Shown: positions 1 through 8,718, counted from the first letter of the stretch. The stretch: 64,000 nucleotides of DNA from Sphingomonas colocasiae (GCF_019880585.1 NZ_JAINVV010000006.1:124001-188000); one strand, 5' to 3'. Notes: generated by a model not told the origin, from the sequence alone. Numbers and translations: made by a program.

Positions 1-411
1 GGCATCGGGTTCGCGATGTTCGGGATCGGTCTCCTGAGCATGATCGCGCGCTGGCGCAAAGCGCTCTACGACTGGCCGCTTTTGCATCGCTTCGCCGTGC
101 TCATGGGCCCGTCGGGACTGATTGCCGTCCTCGCCGGCTGGATCGTGACGGAAGTCGGGCGACAACCCTTCACGATCTATGGGCTGCTGAGGACTACTCA
201 GAGCGCTTCGCCGCTCGATGCCCCTGCGGTCGCCTCATCGCTGCTGGCCTTCGTGGTCGTCTATTTCACCGTCTTCGGCATGGGCATCTGGTATCTGCTT
301 CATCTCATGAAGAAGCCGCCTGAAGCGCATGAGACCCCGCCAGGCGATGCGCCCATTCGCAGCGCCGGGATCACGCCGGCACCGGCCATCATCGAGGGAG
401 CTTCGGCATGA
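1..411 (+). CDS. cioA: cytochrome bd-type quinol oxidase subunit I, C-terminal part
   Basis: The gene runs in from the left edge, so only the last 136 residues are visible. They contain two clear hydrophobic membrane segments and a soluble, proline-rich tail, as in the C-terminus of cytochrome bd subunit I (CydA/CioA). In this family the protein carries the haems and oxidises quinol at the cytoplasmic membrane while reducing oxygen. The identification rests on the segment before the tail (a GWIVTEVGRQPF motif, which matches the conserved quinol oxidase GW..TE.GRQPW signature) and on the cydB homologue that follows. The stop overlaps the next start by four bases (ATGA), so the two are translationally coupled. 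The choice of Cio over Cyd is an inference from the DUF2474 protein downstream. Confidence 0.9.
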   Translation, partial: GIGFAMFGIGLLSMIARWRKALYDWPLLHRFAVLMGPSGLIAVLAGWIVTEVGRQPFTIYGLLRTTQSASPLDAPAVASSLLAFVVVYFTVFGMGIWYLLHLMKKPPEAHETPPGDAPIRSAGITPAPAIIEGASA

Positions 412-1406
412 TCGACCTCACCGTCATCTGGGCCTGTATCATCGGCTTCGCCATCATCGCCTATGTCGTGATGGACGGCTTCGACCTCGGCATCGGCATC
501 CTGTTTCCCTTCTTCAAGGTCGGGCAGAACCGCGACACAGCGATGAACAGCATCGCGCCCGTCTGGGACGGAAACGAAACCTGGCTGGTGATGGGCGTTG
601 GCGGCCTGTTTGCCGCATTTCCATTGGCCTATGCCATCATCCTGCCGGCGCTTTACGCGCCGATGATCGCGATGCTGCTGGGGCTCGTGTTCCGCGGTGT
701 GGCATTCGAGTTCCGTTGGCGGGACCCGGCGCATCGGGCTTTCTGGGACAAGGCCTTTACCACCGGCTCGGTTATCGCGACCTTCGCGCAAGGCATCGCG
801 CTCGGCGCGCTTTTGCAAGGTATTACCGTCGATGAACGTGCCTATGCCGGGGGCTGGTGGGAATGGTTGTCGCCATTCAGCCTGCTGACCGGGGTTGGCC
901 TGCTGATCGGCTATGCTCTGCTCGGGGCCTGCTGGCTGAACTGGAAAACCGAAGATGGATTGCAGCGGCAAGCGGTGACCTATGCCGGGCGCCTCGGTAT
1001 CGGCCTGCTCATCATGATCGGCGTCATCAGTCTCGCGACGCTACGCCTCGAGACGCAATATTATCAGCGTTGGCTGAGCTTCCCGGGCGTGGTCGCGACG
1101 GCTCAGGTGCCGCTCGCTACTCTCATCGTGACATTCCTCTTCTATCGCAGTCTCCGATTGAAACGCGACGCGCAGCCATTCTTCTGTGCACTCGCGCTTT
1201 TCGGGCTGTGCTTGATCGGTCTTGGCATCTCGATCTGGCCGGACGTTGTTCCGGCGCGGGTAACGATCTGGGAAGCGGCAGCGCCTGTACGCAGCCAGCT
1301 GTTCATGCTGGTTGGAGCCTCGATCATGTTGCCCGTGATCCTGGTGTATACAGCTTGGTCCTATTGGGTTTTCCGGGGCAAGGTTGGCATCGAGGGGTAT
1401 CATTGA
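408..1406 (+). CDS. cioB: cytochrome bd-type quinol oxidase subunit II
   Basis: The product is a 332-residue polytopic membrane protein and the second subunit of the bd-type oxidase. It has the family signature near the N-terminus: about eight membrane helices, the MDGFDLGIG motif at about residues 22-30, and WDGNETWLV at about 54-62. It partners subunit I, whose gene overlaps it by ATGA. The length is normal for the family. In many proteobacteria this pair forms the cyanide-insensitive oxidase used under low oxygen or when cytochrome c oxidases are inhibited. The start is fixed by the coupled overlap. A tiny third gene follows with a one-base overlap. Confidence 0.95.
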   Translation: MIDLTVIWACIIGFAIIAYVVMDGFDLGIGILFPFFKVGQNRDTAMNSIAPVWDGNETWLVMGVGGLFAAFPLAYAIILPALYAPMIAMLLGLVFRGVAFEFRWRDPAHRAFWDKAFTTGSVIATFAQGIALGALLQGITVDERAYAGGWWEWLSPFSLLTGVGLLIGYALLGACWLNWKTEDGLQRQAVTYAGRLGIGLLIMIGVISLATLRLETQYYQRWLSFPGVVATAQVPLATLIVTFLFYRSLRLKRDAQPFFCALALFGLCLIGLGISIWPDVVPARVTIWEAAAPVRSQLFMLVGASIMLPVILVYTAWSYWVFRGKVGIEGYH

Positions 1407-1510
1407 TGCCGCTCTGGCTGAGTCGGCTTGGATGGTTTGTCGGCATTTGGGCTGCGAGCGTTTCCGCGTTGGCGCTTGCAGGAGGATTGCTCCGCTTGTG
1501 GCTACGCTAA
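1406..1510 (+). CDS. DUF2474 microprotein of the bd oxidase operon
   Basis: This 34-residue ORF starts at an ATG whose first base is the last base of the cioB stop codon (TGATG coupling). It encodes a short basic-aromatic start (W, R, LGWF) followed by one hydrophobic helix and a final RLWLR. That pattern matches my memory of the DUF2474 family, which is found behind cioAB and is analogous in size and place to CydX/CbdX, the small subunits that stabilise bd oxidases. It is therefore probably a structural subunit of the oxidase. The role in the complex is inferred. The reading frame, overlap and membrane helix are visible directly. Confidence 0.8.
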   Translation: MPLWLSRLGWFVGIWAASVSALALAGGLLRLWLR

Positions 1511-1541
1511 ATGGCCCCTCGCCAGAGGCGAGGAGCAACAC

Positions 1542-1700
1542 TCAAATTTCGGTATTCTCAGCAAGCGCAAGCGCGTCCTCCACGTCGACCCCGAGATACC
1601 GCACAGTGTTCTCGATCTTGCCATGACCCAGCAGGATCTGGACGGCACGAAGGTTGCCGGTCGCCCTATAGATAATCGACGCCTTCGTCCTGCAGGAACA
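1542..1700 (-). pseudogene. tyrosine recombinase (integrase) C-terminal fragment
   Basis: About 50 codons read as the extreme C-terminus of a phage-type integrase: RTKASIIY, then TGNLRAVQILLGH, then a VRYLG motif and a DDALALAE-like acidic tail. These are the last part of the catalytic domain, including the active-site His (LLGH) and the Tyr nucleophile (VRYLG). The rest of the enzyme is missing: upstream, the frame abuts another gene fragment at about 1690-1700. The piece cannot be active. It marks a past integration or rearrangement between the oxidase operon and the catabolic island. Confidence 0.75.
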
Positions 1701-1984
1701 GCTCGTTCTTTGAATAACTGACCGAATAAGCCCGATGAATGAAAGCGAGATTCGAGAGAACGTCACCTAGAGCATAGGCTTGGGTCGCCTCAGTCTCGCC
1801 GAAATACGAGATGAGCGAGGGGAGCACCCCTGCTCCCTTGATCTTGATGCCCTCGTTGTCGAGGCGGATACGGCCATTGGCGACAGTTCGCATGTCGAAG
1901 CCCGCACCGCCATGGCCCGGATTGTAAGTGACGCCCTTGGCCTCAAGCAGCGTCTTCGTCGCATTGAGAAAGGCATGGCCGCCC
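1666..1984 (-). pseudogene. truncated gene of unknown function
   Basis: An open frame of about 100 codons reads on the minus strand from just below the BKACE stop codon to about 1690. It then runs into the integrase fragment in another frame and stops at 1666. The protein has natural-looking composition (for example GGAGFDMRTVANGRIRLDN and SNLAFIHRAYSVSY) and lower GC than its neighbours. I do not recognise the family. There is no credible start: the first ATG in frame lies inside the BKACE gene. It looks like an internal or C-terminal piece of a larger gene cut at both ends, part of the same scar as the integrase remnant. Confidence 0.45.
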
Positions 1985-2911
1985 TCAGAAATCCACCCTG
2001 TCGCCACCCTTCAGGCCCAGCATGGCCCGTGCGTCGGCGGGGGTCGCCGGCTCATGCCCCATCTCGGCGAGGATACGGACGACCTTCTCCACCTGCTCGG
2101 CATTGCTCGCGGCCAACCGGCCGCGATCGATGAACAGGCTGTCTTCCAGACCGACGCGGACATGGCCGCCGAGCAACGCCGCCTGGATGGCAAACGGCAT
2201 CTGGTGACGACCGGCGGCCAGCACCGACCACTGATAGGTGTCCCGCCCGAACAGCCGGTCGGCGGTCTGCTTCATGAAGATGAGGTTGTCGGGATCGGCG
2301 CCGATCCCGCCAAGGATACCGAAGATCATCTGGACGAAGAAGCCCGGCTCGATCAGACCCCGGTCGAGGAAATGGGCCAGATTGTAGAGATGGCCGACAT
2401 CATAGCATTCGTGCTCGAACCGGGTGCCGGCATCGGCCAGCGTTTCCAGGATCGTCGCGATGTCGCGGAATGTGTTGCGGAACACGAAGTCGTCGGAGCC
2501 GAGCAGATAGTCGCGCTCCCAGCCATGCTTCCACGCCGCGATCTTCGCCGCGGCCGGGAACAGCGCGAAGTTGATCGTCCCCATGTTGAGCGAGCACATT
2601 TCCGGTCGGAAGCGGACCGCGGCGGCCAGCCGCTCGGGAACGGTCATCGTCGCCGATCCGCCGGTGGTGATGTTCACCACCGCGTCGGTCGCCTGTTTGA
2701 TCACCGGCAGGAAGCGGCCATAGACGTCAGGGTCGGGGGTCGGCCTCCCGTCCTCGGGCAGCCGCGCGTGAAGATGGATGATCGCGGCGCCGGCCCTGGC
2801 CGCGGCGATCGACTGTTCCGCGATCTGCTCCGGAGTGATCGGCAGCGCGTCCGACATGCTTGGTGTATGCGCCGATCCGGTGATCGCGCAGCTGATGATG
2901 ACCTTGCCCAT
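1985..2911 (-). CDS. BKACE-type beta-keto acid cleavage enzyme (DUF849)
   Basis: The 308-residue product fits the beta-keto acid cleavage enzyme family (DUF849/BKACE, founding member Kce of lysine fermentation). It begins with KVIISCAITGS, has the metal-binding HLHAR motif at about residues 47-51, and an INITTGG-like strand (VVNITTGGS) at about 79-87. Known members use zinc and acetyl-CoA to convert a beta-keto acid into acetoacetate plus a new acyl-CoA. The true substrate here is unknown. The gene follows a crotonase-family hydrolase on the same strand, 97 bases downstream, so the two probably form one transcript and act in series on a keto-acid intermediate. The length is typical. The downstream side abuts the recombination scar. 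Confidence 0.9.
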   Translation of the reverse strand: MGKVIISCAITGSAHTPSMSDALPITPEQIAEQSIAAARAGAAIIHLHARLPEDGRPTPDPDVYGRFLPVIKQATDAVVNITTGGSATMTVPERLAAAVRFRPEMCSLNMGTINFALFPAAAKIAAWKHGWERDYLLGSDDFVFRNTFRDIATILETLADAGTRFEHECYDVGHLYNLAHFLDRGLIEPGFFVQMIFGILGGIGADPDNLIFMKQTADRLFGRDTYQWSVLAAGRHQMPFAIQAALLGGHVRVGLEDSLFIDRGRLAASNAEQVEKVVRILAEMGHEPATPADARAMLGLKGGDRVDF

Positions 2912-3008
2912 GGATTTTTCCTTTGCGGGCGCGCTCGCTTCCCGGCAGCGCCGGCATCGGGCGCGCCCGCCCCTCTCATGATATTCTGAAGCAGTTGACC
3001 GGGCGATC

Positions 3009-3866
3009 TCAGATACGCCCCTTGCCCCCGTCGCGTTCGATGAGGTTGCCGATGTCGAAGGTCTTACTCTTCATCGGCCAATAATCGTAGCAAGCCAGGC
3101 TCTCATGGGCCATGCCGGAGAAGAGTTCCTTGGTGAACAGCTCGCGCCAGGGCTGCATCAGCAGCGATCGCGTCAGCCGCCGCTGGATGCGGTTCTTGTT
3201 CATGAACACGTTGCGGGCGATCTCCCAGGCACGGTCAAGCACCTTGTCATGCGGCAGCACCTCGCCGACCAGGCCGAGCTGGAGCGCTTCCTCGGCATGG
3301 ATCTTCTGACCCATCAGCATGAAATAGCGGCCGCGATTTGGGCCCAGCAGTTCGCGGAACAGGGTGTGGACGCCGTCGCCGGGAACGATCCCCAGGCCGT
3401 CCCAGTGGCCCTCGTAGAAATAGGTCGCCTCGGATGCGATCACGATGTCGTTCAGAAGCGCCAACTCGGCATGGACGATGCTGGGTCCGTTGACGGCCGC
3501 GATCACGGGAATCTGGAGATTGATCAGCGCGAACGGTTCGCGGGTCTGATCCTTATAGAAGATGTCATAGCCGTGATAGGCATCGAACGGCTCGTGGAAT
3601 CTGTGGCGCGCCCAGCTTTCGCGGTCGAACTCGGCCAGGAAGCTGTCGCCGGTGCCGGTCAGGATCAGCAGCTCGTTCTCGGGATCGGCATTGATGTCGA
3701 ACATCGCCGGGATGATCCCGTGATGCACCTCCAGTCCCCATTTCAACGGGCCGCCATTGGTGTGGAAGCGCGCCTCGAGAATGCCGTCCTCGCGCCGGAA
3801 ATGAAAGAAATCCGCGTATTTCTCGGCATAATCCTCAAGCCGCGTCTCATATTTATGCATCGACAT
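3009..3866 (-). CDS. crotonase-family hydrolase resembling 6-oxocamphor hydrolase
   Basis: This 285-residue protein belongs to the crotonase superfamily. It matches 6-oxocamphor hydrolase (CamK) more than enoyl-CoA hydratases. VIAAVNGP is followed by a His (NGPSIVH) where CamK has its catalytic His. A second His follows in FYEGH, then GIVPGDG with the catalytic Asp, NRGRYF, and AHESLA with the late Glu. CamK carries out a retro-Claisen cleavage of a cyclic beta-diketone without CoA. I infer a beta-diketone (C-C bond) hydrolase. The N-terminus is about 25 residues longer than CamK. It is the first gene of a minus-strand unit with BKACE, read from a promoter region that contains a paired operator. 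Confidence 0.8.
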   Translation of the reverse strand: MSMHKYETRLEDYAEKYADFFHFRREDGILEARFHTNGGPLKWGLEVHHGIIPAMFDINADPENELLILTGTGDSFLAEFDRESWARHRFHEPFDAYHGYDIFYKDQTREPFALINLQIPVIAAVNGPSIVHAELALLNDIVIASEATYFYEGHWDGLGIVPGDGVHTLFRELLGPNRGRYFMLMGQKIHAEEALQLGLVGEVLPHDKVLDRAWEIARNVFMNKNRIQRRLTRSLLMQPWRELFTKELFSGMAHESLACYDYWPMKSKTFDIGNLIERDGGKGRI

Positions 3867-3971
3867 TACATTATCCTCTCACGAATCGCGCTTTGCTGCA
3901 GCGGATCGGCGGCACATCCGTGCCAGACCGTCCAGTATCCCGACTCATTCGGCCCGACCGATCCCGCGGAT

Positions 3972-3996
3972 ATTAATGTAATAGCACTACATTAAT
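3972..3996. promoter_or_regulatory. operator 1: inverted repeat in divergent promoter region
   Basis: A perfect 9-base inverted repeat, ATTAATGTA and TACATTAAT, is separated by the spacer ATAGCAC. It lies about 105 bases upstream of the crotonase gene. A nearly identical site sits at 4111-4135 in reverse orientation: over 22 aligned bases, 20 are the same, including most of the asymmetric spacer. This indicates a specific regulator binding site. The TetR-family gene at 8787-9434 is the most likely partner, by proximity only. Confidence 0.75.
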
Positions 3997-4110
3997 TTAG
4001 TCAATCACACTCATTTCCGGCGCAAGCGAGCGCGGAACACCCTAAGAATATGCCGATTTTCCGGACCTTGGATCATCCCGGCCATGCCCATGGACCCGGG
4101 GTTGACCAAC

Positions 4111-4135
4111 TTAAATGTATTGCTATTACATTATT
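4111..4135. promoter_or_regulatory. operator 2: inverted copy of operator 1
   Basis: On the minus strand this site reads TAATGTA, ATAGCAA, TACATTTA, almost the same as operator 1. The inner 6-base arms (AATGTA and TACATT) are perfectly paired; the outer bases are imperfect. It lies about 120 bases upstream of the DUF6351 hydrolase start. The two sites, 115 bases apart, face opposite ways and flank the core of the 389-base divergent intergenic region, so each probably controls one of the two transcription units. Confidence 0.7.
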
Positions 4136-4255
4136 GCGAAGTGGCGACGACGGGATTCGCCCGGCCCCGAGAGCGGGACAAGCCGGCCTGCCGTCGCGCC
4201 GAACCAAAGAGGGGATGACCGGTCCCCCACGCGACACGTTCTGGAGGATGCGCTA

Positions 4256-6385
4256 ATGTTGAACATGCCTGTTCCCACCAAGGATGATGCCCTGCAGATG
4301 CGTGTCCTCGCGCCTGTCCGCGGCATCACCGCCGGCACGACCGCGCTGGTCGAGCTTTCCGGCTGCGGCGAAACCGTGCCCGCGCTGCGCGTCAACGGCC
4401 ACCCGGTCGAACCCTTGGAAGCGGCACGCCAAGGGACGGGAGCCTGGCGGATCATCGTCCCGGGCCTCGCTCCCGGACGCAACCGGATCGAGGCGTCGAC
4501 CGCGGCAGACTGCACGGCGATCGAGCTGCGCGGCTATCCGGCCGAAGGGCCGATCATCAGCGGCCCGCATCTCAAGCCCTGGAAGCTGACGACCCAGGAG
4601 AATGGTCTCGGCACCCCCCTCGACGAGCATGGCAATGCGCCGCCCCGGATCAGCCATGTCTATATGAGCCTGTCGTCCGGCGATTTCGAACCCTATGACC
4701 CCGCGAACCCGCCCGCCGAAGCCGATGTCGCGATCGCGCGCACCGATGCCGGCGTCGAGGTGAAATATATCGTCCGGCATGAGCGCGGCGCCGCCAATCG
4801 CGGCATCTACGAACTGGCGGTTCTCTGCGATCCCACCCACCCGCTATCGGCCGTCAATCCGCCGCCGGGCTGGAACGGCAAGCTCTGGATCTATCTCTAT
4901 GGCGGCTGGAACCAGTTCCGGTCGCAGGGCGTGCTCGCCGGCTATGACGTCAAGCCGCCGATCCCGGCGCACCGGGTCCTGCTCGACATGGGCCTGCGCC
5001 GCGGCTTCATGATCGCGCGCACCACCCTCGCCCAGTCGGCCACCAATTCGGACAGCGTGCGCGGCGCGGAATCGCTGATCATGCTGAAGGATCACGTCAC
5101 CCGGGCCTATGGGCCGATCCGCTACACGCTGTCGTCGGGCACGTCGGGCGGGTCGATCATGCAGCAGATGGTGGCGAACCAGTATCCCGGGCTGATCCAG
5201 GGCATCATGCCGCTCTCCAGCATCCATGGCTCCTGGTATCTGCCGGGCCAGCTGATCGAGGCGAAGCTGCTCGACCGCTATTTCACGCAAATCTCCCCGG
5301 CGCTGTGGAGCGATGCGGATCAGCGCCTCGCCGTCGACGGCCATGGCAGCCAGAAATCGTCCGATTTCTTCAACACCGTCTTCGACAACCAGTTCTACGG
5401 CCGCACGACCGGCGGCAACGATCCAACGCGCGGAACCGATCTTCCCGACGGTGAGACCTATCACCCCCGGGACCGCCCCGCCGGCGCGCGCGGCACCCTG
5501 CAGGATTATCAGGTCAACTATCTCGGCTGCCGGGACGAAGCCCAATGGGGCGATGCGGAGCGTGCGGCGGGTCACGGCTTCGCGCCCCTGCCCTGGGCCA
5601 ATGTCGGCGTCCAATATGGTCTCGGCGCGCTGCTCGACGGGCGGATCGGCAAGGACCAGTTCCTCGATCTCAACGAGAAGATCGGCGGCGTCGATATCGA
5701 CCAGAATTTCATCGCTGCCCGCAACGATGTCGATCCGCAGACGGCGGCCCGGATGCATCGCGGCGGCTTCGCCAATGACTTCGCCCATCTTTCGACCGTC
5801 GCGATCCTCGATGTGCGTCCGCCCGAGACCGGCGACCTGCCGAGCCATACCCAGTTCCACACCTGGGTGTCGCGCACGGGCCTGGTCGCCGCGCAGGGTC
5901 ATGCAGACAATCAGGTCGCCTGCATGGTGCCGGGCTATGACAGCAGCACCACCCCGCCCGAATGGGCGTTGCTGGCGATGGACCGCTGGCTTGCCGCGAT
6001 CGAGGCCGACGACAGCGAGGCGTCGCTGGCCGAGAAGGTCGTCGCCAACAAGCCCGCCGGGCTGTGCGACGGTGTCTATGATGCGGACGGAAACCGCACC
6101 GGCGACCTCGAGGACTATCACCGCCTCTATCCATCGTTCGGCGACGCGAAGACGGTCGCCGCCGCCGGCGACCTCAGGGCGCACCTGATCGTCCGGCCCC
6201 GGCTCAAGCCGCTCGACCGGTGCGACTATCCGGGCATCGATTTTGACGATGGCGAATGGGCGCGGCTGCTGGCGATCTTCCCCGACGGTGTCGCGGACTG
6301 GGCCGCTCCGGGCGTCGGGCAGGCCCGCTCGGTGCCGTGGCTGAGCTATGCCGAGGGTCCCGGCGGACAAGCCTTGCAGCCCTGA
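4256..6385 (+). CDS. DUF6351 family alpha/beta hydrolase-like protein
   Basis: The 709-residue product resembles the large DUF6351 proteins. It has an N-terminal beta-rich domain (GCGETVPALRVNG, GRNRIEAS) and the family stretch GPIISGPH followed by PLDEHG. A hydrolase core follows, with WNGKLWIYLYGG and a nucleophile-elbow-like SSGTSGGS at about residue 300. I see no signal peptide, although many family members are exported. Family chemistry is not established; an esterase or C-C hydrolase role is an inference. The start at 4256 is chosen for the GGAGG at 4243-4247, eight bases ahead; the frame is open further upstream but through the operator. It is transcribed away from the crotonase/BKACE unit and probably shares its inducer. 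Confidence 0.75.
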   Translation: MLNMPVPTKDDALQMRVLAPVRGITAGTTALVELSGCGETVPALRVNGHPVEPLEAARQGTGAWRIIVPGLAPGRNRIEASTAADCTAIELRGYPAEGPIISGPHLKPWKLTTQENGLGTPLDEHGNAPPRISHVYMSLSSGDFEPYDPANPPAEADVAIARTDAGVEVKYIVRHERGAANRGIYELAVLCDPTHPLSAVNPPPGWNGKLWIYLYGGWNQFRSQGVLAGYDVKPPIPAHRVLLDMGLRRGFMIARTTLAQSATNSDSVRGAESLIMLKDHVTRAYGPIRYTLSSGTSGGSIMQQMVANQYPGLIQGIMPLSSIHGSWYLPGQLIEAKLLDRYFTQISPALWSDADQRLAVDGHGSQKSSDFFNTVFDNQFYGRTTGGNDPTRGTDLPDGETYHPRDRPAGARGTLQDYQVNYLGCRDEAQWGDAERAAGHGFAPLPWANVGVQYGLGALLDGRIGKDQFLDLNEKIGGVDIDQNFIAARNDVDPQTAARMHRGGFANDFAHLSTVAILDVRPPETGDLPSHTQFHTWVSRTGLVAAQGHADNQVACMVPGYDSSTTPPEWALLAMDRWLAAIEADDSEASLAEKVVANKPAGLCDGVYDADGNRTGDLEDYHRLYPSFGDAKTVAAAGDLRAHLIVRPRLKPLDRCDYPGIDFDDGEWARLLAIFPDGVADWAAPGVGQARSVPWLSYAEGPGGQALQP

Positions 6386-6495
6386 ACCGAGGCCGGTGCG
6401 GCGGGGCGCCAGCCCGCTGGACGACGCGATGTCTTCCGATCCGAGCCAATGAACGGCCGGCGCGAGCCGCCGCCGCACGAGCACGATTTAGCGTT

Positions 6496-6509
6496 TTACA
6501 AAATTGTAA
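6496..6509. promoter_or_regulatory. small palindrome upstream of TonB receptor
   Basis: TTACAA and TTGTAA form an inverted repeat with a two-base AA spacer, about 35 bases before the receptor start and in a short AT-rich stretch. It could be a promoter-proximal binding site. It is not the same motif as the paired operator at 3972 and 4111. Confidence 0.3.
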
Positions 6510-6543
6510 TGATAATCCATTTCTAACGATAAGGAGAGATGTC

Positions 6544-8718
6544 GTGGACAAGGGACCTTGGGGAGCGTCGACCGCCATGATCGCGCTCGGAGCGGCTATG
6601 GCCTGGTCATGCCCGGCTGTGGCGCAGGAGACTGCCGCTGCCGGCGATGACGCGGTGGCGGAGGAGATCGTGGTCACCGCGCAGCGCCGTTCGGAACGGC
6701 TTCAGGATGTGCCGATCGCGATCAGCGCGCTTGGTGGAGACGCAATGGCGGACCGGGGGATCATCGATATCGGCGATCTCCGCTCGGCGGTGCCGTCGCT
6801 TGCCATCTCCACCTTCGGCGGCGTGAACGCCAGCAACCTCGTGTCCATCCGTGGGATCACCGGCCAGCCCCTTCCGATCGGCTCGGGCCAGGCCGTCGCC
6901 ATCTATCTCGACGGCGTCTATCTGGCGCGGCCCGATGCCGGCTTCTTCGGCCTCGACAATATCGACCGGATCGAGGTGCTGCGCGGTCCGCAAGGCACGC
7001 TCTACGGGCGCAACGCCACCGCCGGCGCGATCAACATCATCACCCGCATGCCCGGTGATCGACTGGAGGGCGGCTTCGACGTCGCCGCCGGCAACTACCG
7101 AACGGTCCGTGCGCGCGGATCGGTGAGCGGTCCGATCGGAGCCGGGCTGTCGGCGGGCTTCTCGGCCTCCTATGACCGTCATCGCGGCTGGTTCACCAAC
7201 ACGATCGACGGGCGCCCGCTGGGCGCGAACCGCTCCTATACGCTGCGCGGCCAGTTGCGCTACGAGGCACCGGAGGGCGGTTTCAACGCCACCATCTCGG
7301 GCGATCTGTCGAAGACCGATGGCACCCCGCTGTTCAAGGGACTGGTCAGTCCCGCCGGCGCAATCCTGGGGATCGGCGATCCCGATCGGGTGACCACCGA
7401 TATCGCAGGCAAGATCGGCACCCATGTCAAGTCGCGCGGGCTCTCGCTGACGGCCAATGTCCCGCTGGGCGACGCGATCGAGCTGACCTCGATCAGCGCA
7501 TATCGCCGGGTCGATACCGACACCAGCATCGACGGCGATTCCTCGGCAGCGCCGCTGTTCTGGACGGCGTCGATCAACGCCAGCAAATCCTTCAATCAGG
7601 AACTGCGGGCGGTCTTCACCGGCGCCTCCGTCCGCGCGACCATGGGCGGCAACTATTTCCATGAGAAGAGCAGCTTCGGCCTGAGCGTCCTTGGTTCGGC
7701 CGCGCCTGCCCCGATCTACGCAAATCCGTCCGACACCAGCTCGCTCGATGCGTTCGCGCTGTTCGGCCAGTTCGAGGTCGATCTGGCGCGCGCGCTCACC
7801 CTGGTCGGCGGCCTGCGCTATAATCATGAGCAGCGCGACTTCACGATCGACTATACGGGGGCACCGACGCCGGGTCGCTTCACCGCCGGCAATCTCAGGG
7901 ACAGCGCGCTTCTTCCCAGCGCCGGGATCAACTTCAAGGCGAGCCGGGACATCCTCCTCTACGCCAAGGTCAGCAACGGCTATCAGGCACCGGGCTTCAA
8001 TTTCGCCCCCGGCGTCGCGGCACCCGCCAACACCTTCAAGGCCGAGAAGCTCTGGGCCTATGAGATCGGCGCCAAGACCCAGTTCCTCGATCGCCGCGTC
8101 ACCCTCAACGTCGCCGGCTTCTACTACGACTATAAGGATATCCAGGTCCGCAGCGTCACCGCGCCCGGGGTCACCGTCGTCAACAACGCCGCCAATGCGA
8201 CCGCCAAGGGCATCGAGGGCGAACTGTCGGTGAAGGCCGCGAAGGGCCTGAGCTTCGGCGCGAACCTCACCTGGCTCGATGCGACCTATGACAGCTTCTG
8301 CGAGCCGCTCAGCGTGGCGACGCCATTGGCCGGCGCACCGCTTTGCGCGCCCGGCCTCGCCGATCGCAGCGGCAACCGGCTCAGCCAGGCGCCGAAATGG
8401 AGCGGGGGGATCAATGCCGCCTTCGAGACCGATCTGTCGGCCAATGTCAGCCTGAAGGCGAATGCCAGCTATTCGTTCGAAAGCGGCGTCTTCTTCACCG
8501 CGGTCAACGAAGCGGTGGCCGGCAACGGCAATGGCTGGAAAAAGCTCGATGGCCGTGTGGCGATCCAGCTGGCCGACGGCCCCGAAGTCTACATCTTCGG
8601 GCGCAATCTCACCGACAACCGCTATATCGGCAATGTCGCCCGGCTGGCCGCCACGGTCGTGATCGGATCGGTGAGCGAGCCCCGGACCTTTGGAGCCGGC
8701 GTCCGATATCGCTTCTAG
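6544..8718 (+). CDS. TonB-dependent outer membrane receptor
   Basis: The product is about 724 residues. It has a signal peptide (K near the start, hydrophobic core, cleavage after CPAVAQ), a TonB box-like EEIVVTAQRR, a plug with LQDVPIAISAL, VLRGPQGTLYGRNATAGAINIITR, and a beta-barrel ending in GVRYRF with a terminal Phe. It belongs to the sphingomonad type of receptors for hydrophobic or carbohydrate-like substrates. The start is a GTG at 6544 behind AAGGAGA; the frame is open far upstream, but no other start gives a signal peptide. It lies 158 bases after the DUF6351 gene and is the likely uptake gate of this catabolic island. The substrate is unknown. Confidence 0.92.
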   Translation: MDKGPWGASTAMIALGAAMAWSCPAVAQETAAAGDDAVAEEIVVTAQRRSERLQDVPIAISALGGDAMADRGIIDIGDLRSAVPSLAISTFGGVNASNLVSIRGITGQPLPIGSGQAVAIYLDGVYLARPDAGFFGLDNIDRIEVLRGPQGTLYGRNATAGAINIITRMPGDRLEGGFDVAAGNYRTVRARGSVSGPIGAGLSAGFSASYDRHRGWFTNTIDGRPLGANRSYTLRGQLRYEAPEGGFNATISGDLSKTDGTPLFKGLVSPAGAILGIGDPDRVTTDIAGKIGTHVKSRGLSLTANVPLGDAIELTSISAYRRVDTDTSIDGDSSAAPLFWTASINASKSFNQELRAVFTGASVRATMGGNYFHEKSSFGLSVLGSAAPAPIYANPSDTSSLDAFALFGQFEVDLARALTLVGGLRYNHEQRDFTIDYTGAPTPGRFTAGNLRDSALLPSAGINFKASRDILLYAKVSNGYQAPGFNFAPGVAAPANTFKAEKLWAYEIGAKTQFLDRRVTLNVAGFYYDYKDIQVRSVTAPGVTVVNNAANATAKGIEGELSVKAAKGLSFGANLTWLDATYDSFCEPLSVATPLAGAPLCAPGLADRSGNRLSQAPKWSGGINAAFETDLSANVSLKANASYSFESGVFFTAVNEAVAGNGNGWKKLDGRVAIQLADGPEVYIFGRNLTDNRYIGNVARLAATVVIGSVSEPRTFGAGVRYRF

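Noticed and set aside
300-971. Long minus-strand frame over cioA/cioB
   Set aside because: It is a shadow of the real genes on the plus strand: high GC removes stops, and the translated product is low-complexity and without any family pattern.
1928-2989. 353-codon plus-strand frame across the BKACE gene
   Set aside because: Antisense shadow; the minus-strand frame has the full BKACE signature and normal length.
6496-6509. Considered as a third copy of the paired operator
   Set aside because: Only the TGTAA half is shared; the spacer is two bases, not seven, and the ATAGCA core is absent.
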